Of a stretch of 64,000 nucleotides of DNA, positions 10,968 to 20,682 are shown piece after piece; the stretch's first letter is position 1; each line of letters starts with the position of its first letter. The position numbers and the translations under genes were made by a program. Source of the stretch: Symsagittifera roscoffensis (taxonomy: Eukaryota > Xenacoelomorpha > Acoela > Convolutidae); NCBI RefSeq assembly GCF_963678635.1, contig NC_087065.1, positions 49,610,952-49,674,951 of the forward strand. Reading direction: 5' to 3'. The notes under the pieces were generated by a model. The model did not search any database, had not been told where the DNA came from, and saw only the letters and a program-made list of their open reading frames with translations.

Positions 10968-11313
10968 GCTTGTTCCAAATTTAACTTTGGAAAAATTCAC
11001 CTGTGATCTTTTTTATGAAACCTTAGGGCTTTTAAAATTGCTCATTTGATCAAACTTGTGATAACTAACGCTTAAGTGGCAAATATTAAGTTCTAAGTTA
11101 AGTTGAGGAAAAAATTAATTGGTCTTATTTTTAAAACTGACGCTGAATACATCCCTTTGTAGTTCACATTAGAGTGGGGGGAAATAAAAAGAAGAAAGAA
11201 GTTTTTTCGACTATTTCGTGATTTTTTTTCAATCCACAAACCTTTCAGTGGGCCTTAAACTACAGTCGGTCGGAACATGCAGGTTTTGTTCTTGATATAC
11301 GGGCAGTCTTGTT
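10968..11313 (+). repeat. Family A repeat, old decayed copy
   Basis: Retains TTCACCTGTGATC at about 10,997, a GTGGGG block near 11,175, and the terminal block CGGAACAT ... GGGCAGTCTTGTT ending at 11,313. Much more diverged than other copies. Confidence 0.6.
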
Positions 11314-13224
11314 TAAATTTAATTCAGATTTGCTGTTTGACCAGGTTTGTTTTTTCATTATGTTTTTCTTGTTTATCTTCAGCAAAATCGTAGTCTGCTA
11401 CCCGCTTCCTTTTATAGTCTTGATTAATAGATTATGCATAATCTTTATGTAGATCCTTCAAAAATTCTAATTGAATTTAATTACCAAAGTGAGATGATAA
11501 AAAGATTTATAACCAATTAAATTCGTCAAATTTTTTTTAAAAAATTTTAACCACAGATAATTGATTATAATTCTTACAGAAAACCTTTTTAAATCAATAA
11601 TAAACTCTTGTTTTGTCAAAGTTGTGTCAAAACAATAATTCATCTCATTTACATCTTCTTGAGAATAATATTGCTGTCAATGACAAAATCTCATAGCTTG
11701 AGATTTCCGCACCTTTTGATTATTTGACCACAAAGTTTTCTACGGAACAAAAATTTCATAAAATTTCATAAAAGCTCCCACGGTAGGTGAAAACAGCTCT
11801 GCTAAAGTGTTCATCAACCTTAAGCACTTTGTTTGTAGTTTGGTAAGAATAGAAGATTTGCATCATGATTAAAATTTAATCACGAAAATTGAAAGATTAT
11901 AGCAACTCAGATGTCGAAGAATGAATTAAAATTAGAAGGGATTCTAAGCGGTTAAAATAGTTTTTTTTTTGCACAGCAATCATTTTTTAGTGATGATTTA
12001 ATAAAAGTATACAATTACATTTATCGATATAATTGATTAACTGTGCAATTTTTTAATTTAGATATTTTGCTGGAAATTGGATTGTTTAATTCAACTGGAA
12101 TGTATGTAGACATGTTTTCCAAAATTCAATCCTGGTAGTGATAATGCTTTTTTTTTGTTTTTCGTATTCCTTCAAAAAAATTTTGTGTGGGCTATATTTT
12201 TTTGCTTGTCTCAGAAATTTGAAATAGTTCAAAAAAGATGAGAATAAAAATACTATTAAGTCTTCTACTGTCCATATGGCAAAAACAAAGGCCAGGGTTG
12301 AGTTGAAATTTTCTGAAAATGAGAGGATAAAAAATTGTCTAAAATTTATAAGCAAAAAGGCTATAAAGTACAACTAACAAAAAGTTAATTTATCATGAAC
12401 TTTAAAGTAATCAGCGAACAATTCAAAAACATTTATAGGTAGTCATTTTTCGTTTAGCTGATGGCATTTTGGGTTGAAGGATTAAATTCCTGGTTCTTAT
12501 GATTATATATCGATTTCTTAATAAACCTGGGGTCGGAAGTGGCATCAAACGTTTATGTATAGAGAAAAATGGGAAAATAGTCGCGGTCAATTTGAATTGA
12601 TTGGTTTAGACTTCAATTTGGCTTTAAGTCAACAGTTGAAACAATTAAGTTTTCTTGAATGTGAAAGAGATTTTAACCGTTGCTTAAAAAGAAAATACAG
12701 TTGATTGGCAAAACTGGGGCATGGAGGTATTACTACGCTTTGTGATTTTCAACTCAAACTAATGCCGATTTGTCAGATTGAAGTTTCGTTAATAGTGTTG
12801 ATTGAAGGATTACCTAGGGTGCAGTGAAAGACAAAAGTGTTGCTAAATTTTGGACTGCGAGTTTGCAGTAGCAAAATAAATAATAAAATTTACGCAGCAG
12901 TTTTTCATGTTTTTTTTTAAATAAATATTTTATATGTTTTAGTTGGTTTTCAATATTTTAAGCGAGTTTTTTTGAGTGATTGATGTTTTTCTATCTTTTT
13001 TGAAGTTTTCTGAAAATTGAGTTTTGAGCAATTGAACCTAGATTTAAATCTTACGCCGTTGTTTAACGGGTTTCTGTTTAAAATAAAATTTTACAAGGTA
13101 GCAACATTTTTTGATAAGTTTCATCATGATTTTTATCTGATTATAAAAATCACTTGGCGTAATTGTCTTTGGTAAGTTTCATAGAGCAGCAGTGGGGATT
13201 ATTTATGATTGAATAAAAATAAGA
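11314..13224. other. Noncoding A+T-rich stretch
   Basis: No exon or known repeat could be supported. The minus-strand open frame at 12,086-12,373 is Phe/Leu/Lys-rich, as expected by chance from A+T-rich DNA. Confidence 0.4.
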
Positions 13225-13230
13225 TTTATT
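13225..13230 (-). terminator. Polyadenylation signal AATAAA
   Basis: TTTATT on the plus strand reads AATAAA on the minus strand, about 77 nt past the stop codon of the RING-finger gene. The spacing suits its 3' end. Confidence 0.5.
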
Positions 13231-13306
13231 TTGTAGGTTTGTGAGTCCAAAAATTCGCCCAACTGAAAAATTGAAAGACTCAGATCTGATATTATAAATG
13301 GCGATT

Positions 13307-14146
13307 TTAAGGTGACTCCGAAAAATACCACCCTGAGTTCGGTGAGTCCGATAGTCTTGAGTTTTGCGATGGAGAAGTAGGAAACACCCAAATTGAGCCA
13401 CGGGTCTCAAGTCCATCTCGATTTCCGGCCGTCGGTGTGCGAGTTGACTCCTCGCGATACCCTTGAAATTTTTCCTGATCAATGCGGGTGCCTGTTTCTC
13501 GGTTCGAGACGTAAGGTGTTTCCGGCAACACCCAGACTGATTCGGCGGTTGCGGGACGGAAATCACTATCGGGGGTAAAGAATTGCTCATCTAATGGCGC
13601 ACTTGGTTGATAATCTGGGAATGAAAATCCAGAATAATCTTCGTAAACTTCGTCTTCCTCTGGTGCCGTTGGCGTTATAGATGACCTACTAGAGCTTGGA
13701 GTTATCGAATGATCTCGAGACGATGAAGTCTCTCCGTTTCTCTGAGAGTTTATTGACAGTTGTGCTAAGTGGCTGAAACCTGGTAGTTGAGAAGACACAA
13801 AACTCGACAAAGCAGATTCGGATCGGTGCCAGCTACTGCTCTCCTCGGGTAAAAACAAAGACGTCGGGAGTCTTGTAAATTCTGCTGGGGGTCGGTGTCT
13901 AGTGGAATCAGGGATTCGAGGTGCCGGTTCGTTCTGTTGTTTCTCGAAAAGTTCTTTCAGCAAGGGGTCTGAGATTTCGCCATTTTCATCAAATTCGGTT
14001 CTGCAAATTGGACATTTGAAAGAGGTTCGGTTCGAGGTAACACCTTTGTGGCAAGGTTTCGGCAGGCCGCAAAAAGAATGTCCGCATGCCAAGGCTCTGG
14101 GTTTGACTTTGTGCTCTAAGCATATCGCGCATGTCAAATCGGCCAT
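13307..14146 (-). CDS. RING-finger protein, probable E3 ubiquitin ligase (279 aa)
   Basis: An uninterrupted frame with ATG in good context (AAAATGG). Residues 6-48 form a RING: C6-x2-C9, C21-x-H23, C26, C32 and C45-P-I-C48. Proteins with this domain usually recruit a ubiquitin-charged E2 enzyme. The gap between the fifth and sixth ligands (CGLPKPC) is five residues, where two is usual. After the RING the chain is Ser/Pro-rich and probably disordered, with an acidic stretch near residue 165 (EEDEVYEDY). Three related motifs end it: VWVLPETP (204-211), IWVFPTSP (252-259) and GWYFSESP (272-279). No coiled coil, B-box or membrane segment is visible. It is intronless and GC-richer than its surroundings. 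RING call is firm; ligase activity and substrates are inferred. Confidence 0.85.
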   Translation of the reverse strand: MADLTCAICLEHKVKPRALACGHSFCGLPKPCHKGVTSNRTSFKCPICRTEFDENGEISDPLLKELFEKQQNEPAPRIPDSTRHRPPAEFTRLPTSLFLPEESSSWHRSESALSSFVSSQLPGFSHLAQLSINSQRNGETSSSRDHSITPSSSRSSITPTAPEEDEVYEDYSGFSFPDYQPSAPLDEQFFTPDSDFRPATAESVWVLPETPYVSNRETGTRIDQEKFQGYREESTRTPTAGNRDGLETRGSIWVFPTSPSQNSRLSDSPNSGWYFSESP

Positions 14147-14550
14147 TTTAAACGTATTATAAGAAACTGTTTACTTATTGTGCTGTAAATGTTATTTATC
14201 AAAAATACAACATGTTTCAGAAATCGAAACGTAAGTTAATATGAGAAGTTATTCTGATTTGCGTCAAACTACATATTGAGAAAACTGCACCAATGTTTTT
14301 TGATGATCAATAGAATTACAAGCACGCCAAGCAGGTCAAACAGTTTTTAGCCAAATGATTTGCAAGTTCGTTTCTATTTTAACAAAAGACTGACTAAAAA
14401 TTAACTTAAACTGTTTCAACGAAATATCGAAACTGTGACTAATTGTGCGCAGGACTCCACCCGAAGCTTGTTATACAAGCTCACACGAAGATCGAGCAGC
14501 CGAAATAGATTGGCCTTTTACTTGTTGTCTTTCATATAGGAGAGAACAAG
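14147..14550. other. Upstream region of the RING-finger gene
   Basis: Presumed promoter/5' flank for the minus-strand gene. A TATTATAAG word lies just upstream of its ATG (about 14,155-14,163), too close to be a clear TATA box. No other gene or repeat is recognised. Confidence 0.35.
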
Positions 14551-14843
14551 AGTCTTTTGGTACTTTTTGAGAAATCAATTTTTGGCCGACTGATCTAAAT
14601 TTTTCTGAAGGCGCCTTTGGCGCCAATATATACTAATTTTAAGTGGGGAGCGGGCGCCGAAAAACGCGATTTTTTGGTCAAAATTTTCCAAAAAAAGTCT
14701 AAAAGCGCCTTTTTGGCCCGTTTTTTCAAAATTTTACCTAGGGTGCAGAGATTTTGGCCGAAAGAGGGACTTTTTAGTGCTTTGGAAGAGAGCTCGGAAA
14801 ATCACAAAAAAATTCTCTCGAGAAAATCCTAGATCCGCCCCTG
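14551..14843 (-). repeat. Family B (hAT-like) repeat, 5'-truncated
   Basis: Begins in the block TTTTGGTACTTTTTGAGAAA, runs through GGCGCCTTTGGCGCCAATATA, and ends with the terminal word AGATCCGCCCCTG at 14,831-14,843. In orientation it is the reverse of the 7,004 copy; the other terminal repeat is missing. Confidence 0.75.
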
Positions 14844-15209
14844 CGTGGATTGATGAGCAAAAAGCGCCGAGTGTTCCGACTTCAGTCATATCTTTGAAAA
14901 AAAAAAACAAATTGGCATCCAAAAAAAATTTCCAAGGTTTTACTGAATTCGAGCAGTGAAGGGTACCATCACGTAGCTCAAAAGCTTTGATTGATTAAAT
15001 TCGAATACGTCACGGTTAGTCAAACTCTGATCAACTCCTGTTTCACTCATGGTAATTTTTCTGAAAAACGGAAACGCTTATGCCCGTTTTTTTCCGACAC
15101 TCGATAACTATTTGATTTATTTTTGTGGATCCATGTCACGAATGATAGAATGATTGTCACCAAAATTAAAACACTAAGTTTGACAACGGGATTTCTTGGA
15201 TGTATCTGA

Positions 15210-15693
15210 AACGGACGCCCCCCCCCCTCAGGGATTTGACCCCCTCACCAACCACAGGGTCCCCTCTTTGGTATTATTTGATGAAGTCCAATTTCGGCCG
15301 ACAAACACTTAAATTTTTCTAGAGGCGCTTTTGGCGCCAAAATCTGCTAATTTTGAAGGGTAGCGCGCCATTGAAAACGACCTTTTTTGGTCAAAATTTT
15401 CCAAAAGGCCCTAACTTTGAAAAACGTTTCTGCGTCGTAGACAAATTTTTGTTAATAACAATGTCAAAAATGCTTTTTTGGACTTTTTGGAAAAAATTTT
15501 TCGTAAAAATTAGTTTTTTTTTGGTGCGATCTTACTCAAAATTAACATATAATGCCTTTGGAACAATTTAAGGATTGGTCGGCCTAAAATTGATGTCTAA
15601 AGTTAGTACCAAAGGGACCCCTTGGGTGATGAGGGCTCACATCGCTGACGTAGAGAGGCGTCACAAGCCTCTTCTCACGTAAATTCGCCCCTG
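15210..15693. repeat. Family B repeat arranged as a fold-back
   Basis: The left part (about 15,218-15,440) has CCCCCTCAGGGATTTGACCC, then GGCGCTTTTGGCGCC. The right part (about 15,480-15,693) repeats the same blocks in inverse order and strand, ending AAATTCGCCCCTG. Both arms carry the same end of family B, so this looks like an inverted dimer. The left terminal repeat is degraded. Confidence 0.55.
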
Positions 15694-16445
15694 ATCAAAA
15701 TAACGTCATTGTTACAATAATTCATGACCCATTAAGAGTTCAGTTAAAAAATTAACAATTAAATTTGACCTTGGTTGGACGTTTTGTCGCCAGACGAGAA
15801 ACATTGTTGAACTCAGCCGAATTTTCAATTACTCGCGTCAAAACATACGTTAACCTCTTAAGTTTTGTTGATGTCTGGAGCAGTTGCTCTTTTTAATTAA
15901 TTCTGTCTATTTCAACTTTTTTGCACTGAATGCAAGAAAAGGTTTCACGCTTTTTTAAAATGAAAACGTCATTTATGTACAAGGTCATTCTGCCGAAACC
16001 ACCGAATTCATAAGCAATGCCCGCTGAGTGTTTCAAAGTCCCCACCATAAAAAACATTTGTCCATTTTTAGCCTTGAAGTAAAGGTGCGTCAAGGTTGTA
16101 TTTGTATTGTGAACCTAGACGACCGAAAAAGATCTAGACGAACAAAGATAAGTTCTTTTATTTATATTTTTATTGACGTCTGGCGGATTTTTTTTTTGTA
16201 AGAATAATCATAATTTGGCGTTTTTCACTCACTGAAGCTATCTCAGTTTTGATTAAGACTTTGATTGAAGCCTAGCTTTTTTCTCCAAGCCCAGCTTGTT
16301 CGTTTGCCAAAATTGCAATTAAATTGAAATTATCCCAAAAATATTTATTCATCGTATTTGCTTTGCACTAGGTGGATTGCTGCTTATTAAAAACCGATTT
16401 TTATTGAAAATCAAATCAAAGAAACGAACGGACAATAAGAAAAAC
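15694..16445. other. 5' flank of the hexapeptide-repeat gene
   Basis: No repeat end or other gene is recognised. The reading frame of the downstream gene stays open back to about 16,377 but has no ATG there, so this is taken as promoter and 5' UTR. Confidence 0.35.
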
Positions 16446-17616
16446 ATGCCGAAAATGAGCACCAGCGGAAACCCGAGTTTTATGACTAGCACGCCTTTGT
16501 CCCGGCGAGGTTCGAAAATCCCGCCGAGGTTCGAAAGCCCGAACATCCCATTGGAAACTCCTAGCTTAACATACAAGGAGTTCTACAATTTTCTCCCGAT
16601 TGGAATCTCTGACGTCAAGGAGCCGTCTAACTCAACAGGTAAATGGTTCCATTAATTGAAAAATTGATTTATAGTTTGCGAATATTTTGCAGGCCTTTTA
16701 CAACAAAATTACTTACTTGGGCCCTAGCGTTGAAAGGTTATTTTGCACAATCAAACTTTGGAGAAATGAATTATTCTAGTTAAGTTATCAAAAAAACTTA
16801 GTGCAAGGTTTGTGTTTTCATTTTTTACCTCAAAATTTTACATTTTAATGCTTAAGGAATGTTTTTAAAATTATTTTCCAGTCAAAAGTTTCTGGTTGGG
16901 AAATATTTATAGTGATTCAGCCAAAGGAGAAACTAAGCTCCTGTTCTTCTGTTTCTACAGAGCATTCGGACACCGGATTTTGTGAGAAGACTCTTGATGA
17001 GGTTGATTGCCCTAAACTATACGAACACCCGGAATACGGGTTAACATGGGACGCCCGTTATGATTTTAAATATTGGGATCCAATCCCGATCAGGGACGCT
17101 TTTAACGTGGACGAGCTAGATCAATCTACTTTATCCTTTAATGGAACCGACGAACTAAAGTCCATCAGCAGAAACCAGAGTTCGGAAACCTTGGTGACGT
17201 CTTACTACGACCCAGACGTTACTTTTTATCCGCAGAATGAATTCCCTGACGACTTTAATTGCGGGGATGGGATAACATTTGCCCCCAAATGCGTGTTCGG
17301 GAGCAACAATAAATTCGGGAACAAGTGCAGCTTCGGAGGGAAGTGCCAGTTCGGTCCCAACTCTACTTTTGGTGCCAATTGCAGATTTGGTGGGTTTTCC
17401 AAATTCGGATCTCATACTGTATTCGGGGCGAATTGTCTATTCGTAAGGTCGTGTAATTTCGACCAATTCTGCTTTTGGAACCAACAGTGCGTTTTGGGGT
17501 CCGGGTGTCGAGTAAAAAAGGGTATTTTTGCGATAAGTTGTACTTTCGCTTCAGACGTTAAACTCGTCAAGTGTCGATTTGCTTCGTCTTTTGATAAGAG
17601 TCGCAAGGAAATGTGA
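16446..17616 (+). CDS. Phe-Gly hexapeptide-repeat protein, probable left-handed beta-helix (282 aa, two exons)
   Basis: Exon 1 is 16,446-16,638 and exon 2 is 16,961-17,616. The intron has donor G|GTAAAT and acceptor TTTCTACAG, and the split codon (G + AG = Glu) keeps frame. 16,446 is the first ATG in this frame. Residues 1-64 are Ser/Thr/Pro-rich and basic (TPLSRRGSKIPPRFESP); residues 65-170 are acidic with aromatic residues. From residue 171 to about 266 the chain falls into sixteen hexads, the first ten or so close to F-G-x-x-[CST]-x (FGNKCS, FGGKCQ, FGANCR). This is the spacing of hexapeptide left-handed beta-helix proteins, with Phe in the stacked hydrophobic position. It ends in a basic tail. 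No acyltransferase residues, signal peptide or membrane segment are seen. Role unknown; scaffold or binding surface is a guess. Confidence 0.75.
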
Positions 17617-18639
17617 GTCGCACTTTGAATATTTCACTTGAATTGAACTAATTTATCCAGTAATTTGAGCTAATTTTGTATTCGCCAATTAATTCGTAAT
17701 TAAATTGACATGAATTTGTAAATAATTATAATAGTCATGAATCCAATCACATAATCGAATTCGATAAACCATAAAATTTTCCTCTAAATTATTCAGACTG
17801 ATTGCTAGAAAACGTTTATCTGAAGCATATTAAACATATAATTTTTTCTGCTTAATTCGTATAATTCCCAAAATTATCACCTAAATTGGCAAATCAAGTC
17901 GTGCCGAGTTTTTGAAAAAAAAATGAGACAAATTTCATGACAATTTAAACAATTCTAGCTTAAACCTTTCTCTTCAGTTGGCAGGAACCTCTATGTGCTA
18001 TTTGTAACAATACTTAACCCTCAAATTATGAATCATATCAATCTAAAATGAACAAGCAGTGACGTTTGATGTACGATCGAATGATTCCGCAGTTCATTTA
18101 CATGAATTTAGCCTAATTGATTGATTTTTAACCAAATGTTGTAAGCTGCGATTGTATATTTCGAATAGAATTGAGCGATGGCCTTGACCCTAGAACGCTT
18201 GAGTTACAGTGAAAGTTTAGGTATTTATTGGCAATATTAATGCCCTTAAGCATCTAAATGGGTTGATCGGCGAAAAGAAAGCAGAAAAAAACGAATAAAA
18301 TTAGATATTAGCTAATTGTCAATCCAAACGGTTCTGTCCGCGATATAATAAAAGTCAGATCAGTTGGTCCAATTGGGAGGTTTTAAGTTTTTTTAAACAA
18401 AAAATGGTTTTCGAAAAAAAAACAAAAATAAATATTGATTTCTATACGTCCATTCAATTATTGTCTTCCAAAGCCAGAGTACTCGGCATGGCAAACGCCG
18501 AAAACTCAAACCACAAACTTGTTTGCATTTTTTGATAAACACTTGAACGAAATTGATCTGAATAAACTTGATTACTTCGATTGTCGTATAATTAGACACG
18601 TTTTTTTGTTACAGCCTCCAGTAAACTAATAACGGACCA

Positions 18640-19200
18640 GTAACAAATACAAGCAAGGATAGCCGGATACTGTGCAAGTAGCGCAGAATGTTCCGACCAC
18701 AGTCTCAAAAAAATTACAATTTGTTTTAAAATGTTCAATCAAATTGGTGTCGTTTTTTCTGCATGTTGTGATAAAAATCTGTACGAAAAAATATAATTTA
18801 GGCATATTTGAGAGTCATAGTAAATTGATTAAATTCGAAAACAGTTTTTGAAGAAAAATGACTAAAATGAGGAAAAAAATTATCAAAAATTTGAAAAAAA
18901 AATCGATAATTTATTTAAAATTTTTGCGGAAATTTTTTGAATTTTTAAGTTTTTGATTCCCAAAATTGTGCTAAAAAAGTTCAAAACTACTTTTACCCGA
19001 GTAAAACTAATTTTTCCACGGCTTAAATTAAGCTTAAATAAGCTATTGCAGTTACTAACTATCTTAATAATTAGCTCGAAATAAGACCGAAAAAAATGTT
19101 TCCGGTTTTCCTCAAATTTTTTTCGAAATTTTTTAATAGCGTCCAAATAGCGAAAGGGCTGTAATTTGATATATCACTCAACACTGTCCGATAATTTTGT
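18640..19200 (+). repeat. Family E repeat
   Basis: Blocks GTAGCGCAGAATGTTCCGAC, TGTTGTGATAAAAATCTGTAC, AATTAGCTCGAAATAAGACC and GATATATCACTCA occur in the same order at 44,470-44,970. Reversed, diverged pieces occur at 25,770-26,240 and 27,000-27,420. Confidence 0.6.
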
Positions 19201-19635
19201 GGCTGCTGATTTTGTGTGGAAAAAAACTTAAGCAGCCAATAGGAGTAACCAAAGTAACGTAGTCTGCTAAACGTATTCGAATTTCTACTTTGCTGCTTGC
19301 TTTATCTGTAAAAGACATGACACAAAATTTCCTGCTAAATTCTGAAAAAAATTTGATTAATTTCTAAAAGGAAAATGTAAAAATTGTAGCCAATTAATAT
19401 GGTTTATAATAAATATTCGCTTCAAAAATAATTGATATTCTTGTAGCTTGCAAAAATAATCAACTAAAGTGCCAAAAATAACAGATTCTAATCGATTGAA
19501 ATGAGTTATTATGGATTTTCTTCAAAAAAATTAATCGGTTGTAATGGCAAAATCATCAAATTCGTGGTCTGAGTTTTACATCTGTGATGGATTATGATGG
19601 ATTATTTTTGTCTCAGAAATCCCAGTTTGTATTGC

Positions 19636-20225
19636 GGGATTATTCGCCACGCGTAAATAATGCGCGGTACACTTTCATCATCAAACTAATAAATGGGGCG
19701 CATAAAAAATTAGTGATCAACCGCCCATCGGTTTTTTCAAAAATTGGAAGTAAAACTAACCTGATCATATGTATTACTCACTTTCGTGGAAAAATACGTG
19801 TTTTGATGTATTGTTCCCGAGGAAGTCAATCGTTCTTGTTTTTGTCCATTGCTTTAAATTGAGGTTTATCCAAACAAGTTTTGTGCAAAGATGATGTTTG
19901 GCTTTTGATATAGAGTTCGAACCGATTGGTTGAAAATCTATATATTGGCTTAATGTGCCCAAGATGTATGTTTTGTGACTACTTCTGAGCCACCTTACCT
20001 CCTACGTCCCATCTATACGAAACATGAAAAAGTGTCAACAAATGTCTCTGGCTTATGTTGTAAGCTAATATCTGAGCCAAGTTAAACTCAACCTGGGTCC
20101 AAAATGAGTAGTTTCCTTCTATACTAGTTCGAGTAGCCTGCATTTTTTTTACATTTTGAAACAACTTCGACTTTGCTTTTTGTTCCGCGTAATCCGAATT
20201 TTTTATGCGTGGCGAATTATTCCGC
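19636..20225. repeat. Possible inverted-repeat element
   Basis: GGATTATTCGCCACGCGTAA at about 19,639-19,658 is mirrored by ATGCGTGGCGAATTATTCCG at about 20,203-20,222. Similarity outside this core is weak. Both units of the tandem duplication carry it. Confidence 0.35.
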
Positions 20226-20385
20226 ACAACAAAATTGTTCCAAATTGATTTGAGGCTAGCTAACAAGATTGGTCGTATTAAATTCCTACGACTCAAAATT
20301 TCACATTTTGATATTGTCCAAAAATTATAAGTTTTCAATATTTATTGTCCCAAAAACTATTTCGATATGAATTAAGGGACAGTCG

Positions 20386-20682
20386 AACAAGTGCAGCTTC
20401 AGAGGGAAGTGCCAGTTCGGTCCCAACTCTACTTTTGGTGCCAATTGCAGATTTGGTGGGTTTTCCAAATTCGGATCTCATACTGTATTCGGGGCGAATT
20501 GTCTATTCGTAAGGTCGTGTAATTTCGACCAATTCTGCTTTTGGAACCAACAGTGCGTTTTGGGGTCCGGGTGTCGAGTAAAAAAGGGTATTTTTGCGAT
20601 AAGTTGTACTTTCGCTTCAGACGTTAAACTCGTCAAGTGTCGATTTGCTTCGTCTTTTGATAAGAGTCGCAAGGAAATGTGA
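20386..20682 (+). pseudogene. 3' fragment of the hexapeptide-repeat gene
   Basis: Copies the last 98 codons and stop of the gene at 16,446-17,616 and stays in frame to the same TGA. It lacks exon 1, the start of exon 2 and any promoter. One visible change converts a hexad Phe-Gly to Phe-Arg (TTC GGA to TTC AGA). It is either dead or could serve only as an alternative 3' exon if the upstream stop were skipped. Confidence 0.85.

Larger units (their letters stand above)
17320..20385. repeat. Tandem duplication, unit 1 (3,066 bp)
   Basis: Every base examined here recurs 3,066 bp downstream with only scattered differences (for example GAACTAAT against GAAATAAT after the stop codon, and one A-run length change). 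The unit takes in the last 297 bp of the hexapeptide gene and 2.8 kb of noncoding DNA. Confidence 0.95.
17617..20385. other. Noncoding spacer downstream of the hexapeptide gene
   Basis: A+T-rich DNA without a convincing exon. It contains a family E repeat (18,640-19,200) and an inverted pair at 19,636-19,670 and 20,190-20,225 (ATTCGCCACGC words) that may be the ends of another small element. Open frames here, such as 18,883-19,146 on minus, are Lys/Phe/Asn-rich and look random. Confidence 0.45.

Noticed and set aside
12086-12373. Hydrophobic minus-strand frame that could pass for a membrane protein
   Set aside because: Phe/Leu/Ile/Lys bias is what A+T-rich noncoding DNA gives; no splice context, promoter or homology.
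13150-13590. 146-codon minus-strand frame overlapping the RING gene
   Set aside because: Out-of-frame shadow of the RING coding sequence continuing into its 3' flank; no domain.
18883-19146. Lys/Asn/Phe-rich minus frame, repeated at 21,949-22,212
   Set aside because: The second copy is due only to the tandem duplication; composition is random-like and it lies in a family E repeat.
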